This document shows positions 13,701-21,801 of a stretch of 64,000 nt of DNA, piece by piece. The notes under the pieces were generated by a model. That model was not told the DNA's origin, made no database searches, and worked only from the letters and a program-made list of their open reading frames with translations. The stretch covers positions 8,164,020 to 8,228,019 of the forward strand of contig JABACO010000001.1 of assembly GCA_013339895.1 (NCBI GenBank), written 5' to 3'. A program made the translations under genes and the position numbers. The number at the start of each line of letters is the position of its first letter. Position 1 is the stretch's first letter. The stretch comes from Ephydatia muelleri (taxonomy: Eukaryota; Porifera; Demospongiae; Spongillida; Spongillidae).

Positions 13701-16700
13701 CTACGTGATGATGAAACGTGCAACAGTTGCATCACAAAGCCAAACACCATACACATGTCCGCTGGAGCCATATGACTGGAGTAACCATACTGTCAGTACC
13801 TGCTAAGTAGTGTGCAAAAAAAAAAAAAAAAAACACTTTCACAATTCATTCTTCTTTCACCATAGGGTTGTAACAGGAATATGCCATTATACATGACTCG
13901 GTGGTGGAAACCAGAAGCATGTGGCAGTACTCCAGCTGACACTGTACGGCAAATAAAGGCAATAGCACCTCAAAAAGTCATTAAAAATCCAAACCAACCA
14001 CTATTGGCTACAACACAGGTGCTATCTGCTATGGATGAGTTGATATGTCCTATTTGTCTTGATGTGCTAAGACAACCAATTCAACTCCCATGTGACAGGC
14101 TTGTATGTGCCACATGCCTAATTGAGTGGATCCATTTGAATGCTACGTACTGCCCTTGCTGTCACTCCACAACACCACTGACCAGCAAAAATCTCAAACC
14201 AGCTGCACGAATGATTCAGCTGCTCCTGTATGATGTTATGGTGTGCTGTAGGTCATGTGATAGAAGCATCAAAGCCATCGAGTATGACTCACATCGTTGT
14301 ACTGAATCTGTAACCAGACAAGAGATGCAACTTGTCAGCAAGGTAGTGCACAAGATGCTTGATGCTTCCAAGGAGAACATCATTCAGATAAATAGGTGTA
14401 ACTGTAAGTAAATAACATTGATAAATGGTATGAATGATTTATATACTTACCCCTACTCACAGCCTCTGAAACTGGCTCGCATTACATCTCCTAAATCACC
14501 CCCTGATGAGCTCAGCCAACGTACCCGCAAAAGACGTATTCATGAGGTCCAAAACATACGAAGTATCATAGGGGTCAATTCCAAGGGTTCTGAACTCATA
14601 CTTGGGGATGAGATCAGGGTACTGAGTGTGGAAAAGAAACAGGAATTACTTCACAGTGCTGGGGTCCAAATGGAAATGCTACCAATGCAAGGGCTTGCAA
14701 TAAAATGCATGCTAGCCATCCCATGGTACAGACTGAGAATCCTCCGTAGGTACATTGGGTACATTGGGGTACATAGGATCCTACATGTATGCGTATGAAA
14801 AAATTTATGCATTTATACAGATGGTTAAAACAGGCTGGAGTGTACATTGGCAGCGAAGGAAAGCAGCGTGCTCTTGCGCACGAGTTGATAGGTGACAACC
14901 TCATGGTGGAGTTGGCCCCCTTCTCTTTCAAACTGCCTGATGGGGGCGAAGAACTACGTGGTGCAGCATATGGCTACAAGCCCGACCTAATCCAGAAGAT
15001 CAAGCAACTTCTGGAACAGAATGAAAGGTCAGTCACGTGACAAATAAAATGTGAGTTATGCAATTGCATGACTTCCTTTCAGGGAGGGTACACTTGTGTG
15101 GCATGATGGAATCATACCAAATGATGAAGTGTGGATTAAGCTTGGTGGTGACAAAGGGGGTGGCATGTTCAAGATGAACTTTCAAATTGTGAACACTCAA
15201 TCACCCAACTCTGTTCATTATACGTGTGTGTTTTCCTGCTTCGAGGCAGATGACACAGTGACAAACCTACATGTGGCACTTGACCGGTTTAGAACAGAGG
15301 TGACTCAAATGGGTGTCATGAAATGAAAGTAAGTTGCAAGTGGCCCAGAAGTTTTGAACAAGCATGATATAGTTTATGTCCATATGATACTGTAAACAAA
15401 GGATCTACTCCCCGAAAGTGTTCTCAGCGGTGACCTTGAGTTTCTCAGTCAAATATATGGACTATCAGGTGCATCAAGTATACATTCAGTACTTCTATTA
15501 TAAAATGATAATGTACGTCGTACGCGAGCGAAAACGATGACGTTGAATAGTGCTAGAGAGTTATGTACTCTTCTTTCTTCTTTCTTCAGGTGTTGGTACT
15601 GCAGCTGACATGTGTGGCGAAATGCTAAGGTAATGGTCTTGCATAATGCTAAGCCTAGCAATAGGATTTCTGATTCCAGAGTAGGTACGCTTTAACGAAT
15701 TGAATTTTGCGTGTATAGATTCTGCGCCTTGTTCCCCCCATTAGGCCACAGCCAGCTCGGTGTGTTGATACCCATTCCAACATGTGGTCCTCGAGGATAT
15801 GCATCTTGCGTGTCCTGCCTATTCCAGTGAAATATTTGTCAAAGAGACAAAAGAAGCACTTGATGGCCTCACCTATTAGGAATGAAAGGAATAGCTCAAA
15901 AGCATTGCATTACATAAACAGGTATGCACATACCAAGGTTTTGTATAGTACTTGTGTTGTGTACTTTACTGTCATACAGAGAATGGCATTCAGAGAATTT
16001 CAACAGGATGGTGCTGAATTTCATATAAATGCCATTTGCTTCTGCTTTTAACTCAGGTATGTGCTCAGCAGCCGTTAATACACAACTGCAAAGAGCTTCC
16101 ACATTGGCAGGCTATATGTGCAATGCAATTTAGTCAATAGACATTTGCATATAGTGTAAAAAATACCTTGAGAATCGTGTGTACATGATATCCCACAAAA
16201 ATCCACCATAATAACGCTGACGGCACACACCAAGTGAATTTAAACAGGATTGAAGGCTCTTGATACAAGGTCCATCATCTAGATTAAAGGACTTATCAAT
16301 GGTTTCTTGTAAACCTTTGATTCTGGCTTCCTAAGGGGTAGGAACTCAGAATTGAATGGTGAATCAATAGTGCCTAAAATAGTGTATATTATACCTGTCT
16401 TTTAACCTCCTCATGACATTTCGCAGAAAGTTCCAGGAATCCTGCAGTGATCGGCGTGCTGCTGCCAGCAACTAGTGCACTGTATGTTGCTAGCTGTTGT
16501 AATGTGGCCTCCTCTTGGTGCAGCTGCTCCAGTTCAATGTTAGCATTATTTATCTCTCTCAGTGCCCCAGAGTACACATCATATTGAGATTTGCTGATTG
16601 GAGAGGATTGCCAGTACATCGCAAGCATCAGATCAAGTGTATGGCAGGATTCTTCAAAAAGGGAAAAGAGTTTCTGAAAGATCCCTTGTGTTATATGCAG

Positions 16701-17664
16701 ACCAGGTAAGCAAACCTACATGTATATATAAATGTAAATTCATAATCGGATGTTATATTATTATTATACAATCATATGCATTTACCTGAGACAAAGGAAT
16801 GTTAAAAAAGGGATCTTGTATGCAGTTATTGTACTCCTTTGCACGCTTAATAACCCCTCCATCATCCATAAAGTTTTGGTGGTCAAGCAGAATTGTGTCT
16901 AGAGTGTGAGGAGTGCATGGACCTTTTCGTGCAGAGGGGTTACGTAGCTCATCAAGAGTAATATGGCATAATAAACATGGTTGTTTCTCTGCATTTAAGA
17001 AATGTCAAGCTGCTCAGTGATTGTGAATGGTTAGACCTCAAAATGGCGCCATATTCAATCGACGAAATTGGACAAACAAAGTAGTGTAGTCACGTATAGA
17101 CGACTGCAAACACAAGATCAAACCCTTTACTACGTTGGAGGCGTTTCTTGTCCAAAAATATAAGAGCAATTCTTAGAAAACATAAGCACTGTTGACCATA
17201 CCCGTTTAGATCCAGTGTCTTTTTGGCAGTGTGGCACGTGTTCGCCAAAGTATCATTGCTAGAAATTAGTGTTGTCGAGTAGCAAAGTCCTTACTGCACG
17301 TGTCGGTTGCCCTTTGGGTAAAAAAACCGACGACATCTTCTCGTACATAAACCTCTTTCCACCTACTGTCGTTGCTATGGAAGTAATGAGCCATGTTGCT
17401 AGCTACTTAAAATTCATAGTGGGCGCAGACCTGTTGTCCAAATTTCAATGCAATGAAACAGCCTGAGCTGTGGCAGCTGGTTGCCGTCAGACAACCATCG
17501 TGACTTGGAGTCACTCGGGTCGTCCACCAGGATGTGTCTGCAGAGGTGGGTGAAGCGATGAGGGCTTATGGAGGTGTTAGTGGTCTGACTGTTGCTCACG
17601 TGGATAGATAATCTCCGCAATAGCTGGAACACGAGTGTACTACCTCGTAACGAATCCGTTCCAT
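1072..17664 (-). CDS. MKLN1: Muskelin (discoidin-like, LisH/CTLH and kelch-repeat protein), multi-exon gene
   Basis: Muskelin is a cytoplasmic/nuclear scaffold of the CTLH (GID) E3 ubiquitin-ligase complex. About 23 coding exons were found on the minus strand by matching translated segments to animal muskelin: 17600-17664, ~17468-17537, 10882-~11036, 10743-10831, 10370-10479, 10185-10313, 9951-10005, 9387-9447, 9264-9329, 5940-6052, 5807-5888, 5550-5605, 5400-~5531, 5247-5330, 4846-4939, 4610-4662, 4335-4533, 3581-3609, 2713-2944, 2414-2578, 1375-1420, 1283-1320, 1072-1155. Signature pieces are HILVDDPSDSKSRW, CNLKKVQVFGGMD, SVWYVKLKG, PGMRGGHQM, CGWDGDQDLGDLW, SCHKMALDLEEG, NVFGGKVLT, CPRYTHQLVYDE, RLDDFWTLK and the C-terminal LVDLIS. 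Most GT/AG junctions agree in codon phase; a few (exon 2 to 3, 10 to 11, 12 to 13) do not resolve. An in-frame TAG and a 2-base frame change are described separately, so the gene is either a recent pseudogene or carries assembly errors. The identification is firm; full functionality is not. Confidence 0.92.
2713..2944 (-). CDS. MKLN1: Muskelin exon with in-frame TAG
   Basis: This exon encodes the last kelch repeat: NALWSYDMGSARWTCMYHSN, then CPRYTHQLVYDE, HYMFG and RLDDFWTLK, all matching muskelin. One frame covers the whole exon except for a TAG at 2758-2760, just after the conserved FG. No GT/AG intron of plausible length removes it. A run of eight A/T bases lies next to it. Either the copy is disabled or the base is wrong. 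Confidence 0.85.
2990..3525. repeat. GGGGGAGGAGGA minisatellite (purine-rich)
   Basis: About 530 bp of almost pure G/A on the plus strand, built on GGGGGAGGAGGA with shorter variants at both ends. It lies in a muskelin intron. Long open frames over it (poly-Gly, poly-Pro) are artefacts of the repeat. The strand asymmetry could support triplex or G-quadruplex structure. Confidence 0.95.
3575..4165. repeat. Tandem duplication of about 290 bp
   Basis: Segments beginning at 3575 and 3879 share long runs, for example GTTCGAAGCCATTCTCCAGG, ACAATACAAAACATGGTGGG and the GGTGGGAGGGGGAC end. Each copy carries the 29-bp muskelin mini-exon sequence. Confidence 0.85.
3581..3609 (-). CDS. MKLN1: Muskelin mini-exon (29 bp), proximal copy
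   Basis: The acceptor TTGTCAG precedes LPWRMASNE, and a donor GT follows GAGAC. With this exon the codon phases join exon 4335-4533 to exon 2713-2944. The resulting length between kelch segments is close to muskelin, where this loop is poorly conserved. A second copy of the same 29 bp lies at 3886-3914. Confidence 0.5.
4160..4320. repeat. GT-rich microsatellite
   Basis: TGTG/TATG tract of about 150 bp in a muskelin intron. Confidence 0.95.
4690..4835. repeat. CA-rich microsatellite
   Basis: CACACA with ATGC interruptions, in the intron between muskelin exons 4846-4939 and 4610-4662. Confidence 0.95.
4965..5240. repeat. GGGACCAGTGGGGGAGGAT minisatellite
   Basis: About 14 imperfect units of 15-20 bp in the muskelin intron between exons 5247-5330 and 4846-4939. 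The repeat explains the Pro/His/Trp-rich open frames over it. Confidence 0.9.
5715..5766. repeat. CA microsatellite
   Basis: Short (CA)n tract between muskelin exons. Confidence 0.9.
6070..7080. repeat. Degenerate GTGTGG-rich tract, 1 kb
   Basis: About 1 kb of GTGTG/GTGTGG sequence with frequent single-base variation, starting right after the muskelin exon at 5940-6052. The His/Thr-rich and Cys/Val-rich frames here are repeat artefacts. Confidence 0.95.
7199..8900 (-). mobile_element. Broken hAT DNA transposon in a muskelin intron
   Basis: Minus-strand transposase pieces in order. 8879-8640: an N-terminal segment with a CTICAMYK half-zinc finger (BED/TTF type). 8665-8006: the start of the catalytic domain with KFFSLLLDGSTDAANVEN, then IGIATDGVSSN, typical of ZNF862/KIAA1586-like hATs. 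7786-7463: the C-terminal hAT dimerisation segment (LLFLLPASNGKVERTFSQLK). A frame change near 8,640-8,665 separates the first two pieces. After GIATDG the expected central helical region is absent, so the copy has an internal deletion and is not functional. I could not assign terminal inverted repeats. It sits between muskelin exons at 9264-9329 and 5940-6052. Confidence 0.85.
9140..9250. repeat. GT-rich tract
   Basis: Short GTGTG-rich sequence next to the muskelin exon at 9264-9329. Confidence 0.85.
9515..9602. repeat. CA microsatellite
   Basis: CACACA tract in a muskelin intron. Confidence 0.9.
9605..9950. other. Muskelin intron sequence, nothing else seen
   Basis: Unique-looking intron sequence between exons 9951-10005 and 9387-9447. 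No feature recognised. Confidence 0.5.
10045..10155. repeat. GGA trinucleotide repeat
   Basis: (GGA)n with a few GAT interruptions, in the muskelin intron after exon 10185-10313. It is similar in base make-up to the larger array at 2990-3525. Confidence 0.95.
10560..10722. repeat. CA-rich microsatellite
   Basis: ACACAC/ATACAC tract in the muskelin intron between exons 10743-10831 and 10370-10479. Confidence 0.95.
10882..11036 (-). CDS. MKLN1: Muskelin exon 3, frame interrupted
   Basis: Two overlapping frames are needed. VKLEVPAIVHSITFGKHER matches muskelin LKLERPAIVQNITFGKYEK; then, in another frame, LCNLKKVQVFGGMDVAHVT matches the next stretch. The switch lies near 10,951-10,958, where CACAC stands where CAC would keep the frame. 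The exon ends in a TG|GTGAGT donor whose split codon is completed by exon 4 (10831 downward). The 5' boundary is uncertain (an acceptor CGCAG near 11,026). Confidence 0.75.
11040..11640. other. Muskelin intron 2, proximal part
   Basis: AT-rich sequence with no recognised gene. GAATATACGC-type words occur here and again near 13,165-13,250, possibly remnants of an old repeat. Confidence 0.4.
11650..12237. repeat. Tandem duplication of about 297 bp
   Basis: Two adjacent diverged copies, starting at 11651 (TAGTGCTTGAGCCAGCGGT) and 11948 (TAGTCCTTGAGACAGCGGT). They share AATCGAAACGCTGCAGAAA, GCGTAACTTACCTCAG and several other blocks. The unit lies within muskelin intron 2. No coding potential was recognised. 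Confidence 0.85.
12555..12850. repeat. GTGTGGACATCTGTCTGT minisatellite
   Basis: Degenerate TG-rich array with a recurrent GTGGACATCTGTCTGT core, seen about five times. Confidence 0.85.
12860..13490. other. Upstream flank of the RAG1-like gene
   Basis: No gene recognised. Several GAATATACGC/GCGTATATT words near 13,165-13,250 form short inverted and direct repeats. The flank may hold the promoter or terminal sequence of the RAG1-like element, but I could not find a matching inverted repeat on the far side. Confidence 0.35.
13492..15477 (+). CDS. RAG1-like (N-RAG-TP type) gene, N-terminal half
   Basis: Exons 13492-13791, 13866-~14400, 14463-14749, 14822-15027, 15083-~15299 and 15402-15477. 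Exon 1 carries LCRLCG, IDTQKDSPEIHPPKFCNKCY and WSNHT, matching the RAG1 N-terminal zinc region (LCRICG, IHPTEFCHNCW). Exon 2 has a RING finger (CPICLD, CDRLVCATC, YCPCC) followed by CCRSCDRSIKAIEYDSHRC, the order of the RAG1 zinc-binding dimerisation domain. Exon 5 has VWIKLGGDKGGGMFKMNFQ, then PNS and CFEADD, resembling the RNase-H-fold start of RAG1 (SCDGMGDVSE and PNSELC), with the Asp of GGDKGG as candidate first catalytic residue. Exon 6 has LSGDLEFLSQIYGLSGAS. Splice phases fit at exons 1-2, 3-4 and 4-5; 2-3 and 5-6 are not settled. N-RAG-TP is a mollusc transposon with a RAG1-like N-terminus. This may be such a transposon or a derived gene. It lies within muskelin intron 2 in the opposite orientation. 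Confidence 0.8.
15480..16129. other. Sequence between the two RAG1-like halves
   Basis: Contains the presumed inversion breakpoint and, read on the minus strand, the 3' flank of the C-terminal half. A pyrimidine-rich stretch and an AG near 15,590 look like an acceptor, but I recognise no coding match. Confidence 0.4.
16130..16988 (-). CDS. RAG1-like gene, C-terminal half, inverted
   Basis: Three minus-strand exons with clean GT/AG junctions: 16786-16988, 16395-16715 and 16130-16330. The first reads KQPCLLCHITLDEL, TLDTILLDHQNFMDDGG, AKEYNN and FFNIPLSQ. The second reads VCLPGLHITQGIFQKLF and then a coiled-coil-like stretch (NNANIELEQLHQEEATLQQL). The third reads KGLQETIDKSFNLDDGPC and RQRYYGGFLWD and ends in TAA at 16130-16132. 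The order (C-x2-C, DH, PLxQV, PGLHI, RQxYxGG) is what I recall for the C-terminal part of N-RAG-type proteins in cnidarians and sponges. The first exon begins two bases into a codon, exactly complementing the one-base overhang at 15,477 on the plus strand. It looks like the missing second half of the gene, reversed. Confidence 0.7.
16990..17460. other. Muskelin intron 2, distal part
   Basis: No gene recognised. It joins the inverted RAG1-like segment to muskelin exon 2. Confidence 0.4.
17600..17664 (-). CDS. MKLN1: Muskelin exon 1 with start codon
   Basis: The ATG lies at 17664-17662. The exon reads MERIRYEVVHSCSSYCGDYL and aligns with the muskelin N-terminus (LPYALHKWSSFSSTYLPEN region). 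It ends two bases into a codon at a GTGAGC donor. Exon 2 (17537 downward, after CTCTGCAG) supplies the third base and continues as HILVDDPSDSKSRW. This phase match fixes the start choice. Confidence 0.85.
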
Positions 17665-17734
17665 CGTTCTTTGTGCACTACTGTACCTCGTGCCCAAATT
17701 AAATCAGTATAATTTATAAATGTGCACAAGTACG

Positions 17735-17742
17735 TGACGTCA
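17735..17742. promoter_or_regulatory. CRE-like palindrome TGACGTCA upstream of muskelin
   Basis: A perfect 8-bp TGACGTCA (the CREB/ATF site) lies about 70 bp upstream of the muskelin ATG. It falls in the short stretch left between exon 1 and the terminal repeat of the ISL2EU transposon. Its position fits a proximal promoter element, but an 8-mer can occur by chance. Confidence 0.4.
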
Positions 17743-17784
17743 TATCCGACGACCATAGATGGGATTTGCAACACACAGGAAAGA

Positions 17785-17875
17785 TTTGCATGAAAGATCG
17801 GATGTGCGATAAACGTCAAGTCCGGAGTAAAACCCGCAATCGTTGCCTAGTGACATTGTGTTGCCTTCGCGGACA
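17785..17875 (+). repeat. Left terminal inverted repeat of ISL2EU element
   Basis: Matches the reverse complement of 21690-21780 over about 90 bp, breaking down inward after CGCGGACAT. Confidence 0.85.
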
Positions 17876-17903
17876 TTAGTATTCCTGGCCGCATTCTGAA
17901 TCG

Positions 17904-19432
17904 ATGGGCGATAAATGCGTTGTATGTGGTAGCTACAGGAATAAAAATAAGACGATTTTCTACTATCGCATGCCACGAAACTCTTCTCATAGAGTCAGTG
18001 TGGCGAGAAGCATTTGGGCTTGATGAAACCAAGTTGAAGCCATTCTCAATCTAATATATGATCTCTGGTTCGAGTCACTTAATTTGTTAACGGAGACAGT
18101 CGATGTGGACCATTACTAGTACCTGCAGTTTTAACACCTGTGCGATAGCTGAAGAAGATGCCTTGGCTGCAGTACTGCCAACGTTGGCACCAATCGTGGA
18201 GTCTTCCACAACACTACTAGTGACGTTCGAGGAAGGGCCTGATTTGACTACGGTCGATGGTAGGTCAACTGTCGGTGTAGATTCGGCACCAATAGATGAG
18301 TTCACTTTAGTAGCTGCAACGCTACCAGGATCAGATGCTGTGTGTTCGACAATGATCGAAGGGTTAGCTGAAGCCACTCCACCTGTTGAGCGGCAGTCAA
18401 ATTCTTTGTTAAACGAAGAGCAAAGCGCATCACTCCATGCTGGTATTCAAGCTCTTGAAGTGGAGGTTGAAATGCTAAAGAAAAGTAAATATACACAGTT
18501 TAGGATTGAGCATATATGTGGTGATGATAAATTGGTTGAATTTTACACAGGATTTAGATGTTATGCTATATTTCTAGCATTTTTTAAGTTTCTTGGTCCT
18601 GCTGTTAACCACTTAAACTACTGGGGCTGTAACGTGTCTGAATATCCACAAAAGCAAAAACGCATGATGAAAATAGACCCAATGAATCAGCTCTTCATGA
18701 CTCTCATGAAACTACGTATAAATTTGAAGACATTGGACCTTGTCCTATTGATTTGGAATCTCTGTAAGTGCTGTTTCAAGATGTATAACTACTTGAATTT
18801 GTTTCATGTACCATCAGCTGAAGGAGATTGATTGGATGCCGTCGGTAGAGCAAGTGGCTGGCACATTGCCTGCTGTTTTTAGTGAAAAATACCCCATAAC
18901 ATATGCAATAATTGATGGCAGTGAAATATTTTTGGATACGCCAACAGACCTATGTATGCAATCCTCAACTTGGAGCAACTATAAGCATCATAACACTGCA
19001 AAATTTTTAGTTGCATGCACTCCTAATGGATGCATATCTTACATTTCTCCTTTGTATGTAGGGTCCATATCTGATGTTGAACTTACTCGTACCTCTGGAT
19101 TTCTTACTCAGTTGAAAGATAAACCAGGAATTTCGATAATGGATGATCATGGCTTTACTATTAATGAAATGTTGCAAGCAATCGAGGTTCAACTTAATAT
19201 TCCTCCTTTCATGGAAGGTCGGCAACAACTCTCAGCGGACGAAGTGCAACAGGGTCGGAGCATCGAGTCTTGTAGAATACATGTAGAAAGAGCAATTGGC
19301 AGGATCAAAAGTTTCAACATCTTAAAAAATACACTTCCTATATCCATGGCTAGATTGGCTAATCAGATTGTTAGTGTGTGTGTGTGTGCATGCATATCTG
19401 TCCAATTTCAAGACAGTCCTTCTTTCCTCTAA
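17904..19432 (+). CDS. THAP/DDE transposase of the ISL2EU element, frames broken
   Basis: ATG at 17904 opens a THAP zinc finger (MGDKCVVCGSYRNKNK, FYYRMPR), then REAFGLDETKLKP in another frame. 18103-18830: a linker and a helical region ending MNQLFMTLMKLRINLKTLDL, the usual lead-in to a DDE domain. 18806-19432: the DDE_Tnp_4-like catalytic core with AIIDGSEIF (first Asp), GSISDVELTRTSGF, SIMDDHGFTI (second Asp) and HVERAIGRIKSFNIL (Glu). There is a frame change inside THAP near 17,996, and a stop and gap before 18,103. Introns may explain some of these (for example near 18,763-18,820). The protein would bind the terminal repeats and cut and join DNA. Confidence 0.8.
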
Positions 19433-19733
19433 CACCCTGGGATCAGACGATGAAATGGAAATTGATAAATATTTTGGAAACATATAAGTGATATTGAGGA
19501 TAATCAAAGTGATGATGATAATGAAAGGGAGAATAATGATTTAACTGTGTGGTATCATGTATGTGTCATTACGAATAGTTGCAATTATAACTTTGATAGC
19601 TCGCATATTGGAAGACCAATTACATGAACAGGACTGATGATTTCTGGAGCCAAACAGTTATCAAAGAATGTCTGGAGTTTAGGAAATAGAATTGTTTTCC
19701 ATTACTCTTCATCAAACTTCATTCTCTCTATAC
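19433..19733. other. Gap between the two convergent ISL2EU genes
   Basis: Contains the 3' ends of both genes. No other feature seen. Confidence 0.5.
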
Positions 19734-21666
19734 TTATTCCCTATTAGTGAAAATCACAAAATCACACCATTTTCTCTCACGTACTGCTAACTGCCCTTGA
19801 ACTTGCGCAAAATACTTATGATTTTGCTTAAGCTTTAGCACAGGTGTGTTTGTTGTATCTTGAATAATACTGCTGCAAAAACCTGATGAATATCCAGCCT
19901 CTAAAGGTGTGTTATTCCTGTGGGAGTAAGGACATTTAATTTCTAAATATCCATATGGATGGCTAACATCATGGGGGTCATAGACAGAGCCATCAGGACT
20001 TGCTCCAAGATATGGATAGGTTTGACTAATTATAAACCCAGTACATTGCACAGTGACGCCTGATTTCATCTGTTGGTGTTGATGAGCAAGATATGCCCGA
20101 ATGGCAATAGGCTCATTCTGAATTCCCCATGCAGTTGCAGCTGAAGAAAAAGAACGAGGTTGCATGATACTTAGCACTAGTGCATCTGGAGGTGTAGTGC
20201 TTTTACAATGTAGAATGTCACCAAAGTGAGAAGCACTTATGCGATATCGACGAGCTGAGTACCATAGTGGACTGTGGCGTTGGCCTCTGGTGTCTTGTTC
20301 TATCTTCTGCAATTTCTCTTTAGGCAGTATTAAACTTGCTTTGAATTCTGCCACTGAATATTGAAGTTGTGATGTGCACGGTATATCAGGCTTACTGTTG
20401 ATTGGCACACTTAGGTTGTTGCAATACCGTGGATCGAACAGAAGTGATATACCGAGGGATTCACCATGGACTTGCTCTGGTAGATCAGTAAGGAGAGATT
20501 TAGCATTTCCTCTGAACTGCATGCACGGGCCTTGGATCAAAGTCTTCAGTAAGGCTAACTCTTTGTTTGTTTGACTTTTGATAATCATGTTGAATGAAGA
20601 CAGCAGTAGACATAGACTGGTTAGACTCTCTTCTTTTCTGGGGGGATTTTCCATTCACAGAGTTTTGATGTGACCGGCATTGACTCATCTTCCATTTCTG
20701 GTAAAGTTGAGTTTGGAGTATACTGTAGTTGACCATTACTTGTGACTGCGACAAGTGCATGTAGCTGAAACATGTGTACAGCTAGCTGATTTCCTATGAA
20801 AGGTTGAATTCATAAAATACTCATGTACTCCAGAAAAAAATCCTGAAATTACTGACCCAGCAGCACATTCACAAGTTGCCTTCTGAATACACGTAGCTGG
20901 TCCATAGCTGTTCAATACTAAGAAAACATTATATTGACCAGGTTTCATGGATGGCGTGATACTGGCTCGAACATGGCAATATTCAGGATGTGAAGTATTC
21001 GCTTCTAGCTGATTCAAATGCCCAGATGTCCAATGGTTGTAACCACAAGTAAGTGCTCTGAAAGCACCATGTGATTCTGAGCCAGAACCACAAGAACAAG
21101 CAAGGTAGTGTACATGGTGCCTATAAAATATTTTTGCATATACATATTAGATTAAATTGCGCTATATTAATAACTGTTACCTGAGGTTACAGTGGGTATT
21201 TTGGAGGCCACAGCTTTAGCATTGCAACCATCAAGACTTTCCCAACCAGACAAAGGTGGCTGAATGGAGGCTATGGGATGCATAGCTACTGCCATTCCTG
21301 TCTGCTGGATTTTTTTTTGCTTCCTATACAAGTAGGACCCATCTACATCCACAATTGGAAGTTTGTCCGTTTTAACATCTTGAATCCTTCAGAAATGATA
21401 AAATAAGCCGAAAAAATAATATAATGCTTGGCAGCGGTATAGCGCAACATGCTATACTTTGAGAGTAAACGATTCTTTTTCCAAGATGTCGGTGCCTTAA
21501 TACCACGGCACAAAAGCCACCATCTAAGCTCTGGCATTGTATGACGGTCCATGGATTCTGTCAAAATAGCTCCAGGTATGTCAGACTCTGTCAAGGTCAC
21601 TGTCGTCAGCATAGTTTGAGCACTAGCTGGAAGATCGGCGTCCGAGACGGATGGAATCGTCGCCAT
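19734..21666 (-). CDS. SWIM zinc finger / YqaJ-type nuclease of the ISL2EU element
   Basis: ATG at 21666. Exon 1 holds a SAP-like segment (MPELRWWLLCRGIKAP, KKNRLLSK). A second exon lies at about 21170-21370 and a third at about 20860-21120. The SWIM finger is split by a 67-bp intron: TCECAAG before GTCAGTA, and KSASCTHVSA after TTCATAG (about 20,795-20,861). Another frame carries CEWKIPPEKKR near 20,640. The YqaJ exonuclease domain at 20310-19740 has SARRYRISASHFGDI, AWGIQNEPIAI, YLGASPDGS, LEIKCP and YFAQVQGQLAV, covering the usual nuclease motifs (E, D, ExK). At least two frame changes separate the SWIM and YqaJ parts. The frame stops at 19,734 soon after the last motif. Confidence 0.8.
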
Positions 21667-21689
21667 TTAATTTACTGACATGCGTAAGA

Positions 21690-21780
21690 TGTCCGCGAAT
21701 GTGATATAATATCACTAGGCAACGGTTGCGGGTTTTACTCCGGACTTGACGTTTATCGCATATCCGATCTTTCATGCAAA
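21690..21780 (-). repeat. Right terminal inverted repeat of ISL2EU element
   Basis: Reverse complement of the left repeat. The start codon of the YqaJ gene (21666-21664) lies just inside. Confidence 0.85.
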
Positions 21781-21801
21781 GGGTCCATTTCGTGTTCCGG
21801 A

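Larger units (their letters stand above)
17785..21780. mobile_element. ISL2EU-type DNA transposon with terminal inverted repeats
   Basis: Left end 17785-17875 and right end 21690-21780 are inverted copies of each other: TTTGCATGAAAGATCGGAT, GCGATAAACGTCAAGTCCGG and AGTAAAACCCGCAA, with a few mismatches. Between them lie two convergent genes, a THAP/DDE transposase (plus) and a SWIM/YqaJ nuclease (minus). The combination of THAP-DDE and YqaJ in one element is the known mark of the ISL2EU (IS4EU-related) group. Both genes carry frame changes, so this copy is probably not autonomous now. No clear target-site duplication was found at these ends. The left end is 121 bp from the muskelin start codon. 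Confidence 0.85.

Noticed and set aside
13306-17240. CACGTGTTC words as possible terminal repeats of the RAG1-like element
   Set aside because: The match near 13,313 and 17,237 is about 9 bp, in the same orientation, and does not extend.
18040-18080. tRNA-like B box (GGTTCGAGTC) near 18,068
   Set aside because: No A box or cloverleaf could be built upstream, and it lies inside the transposase gene.
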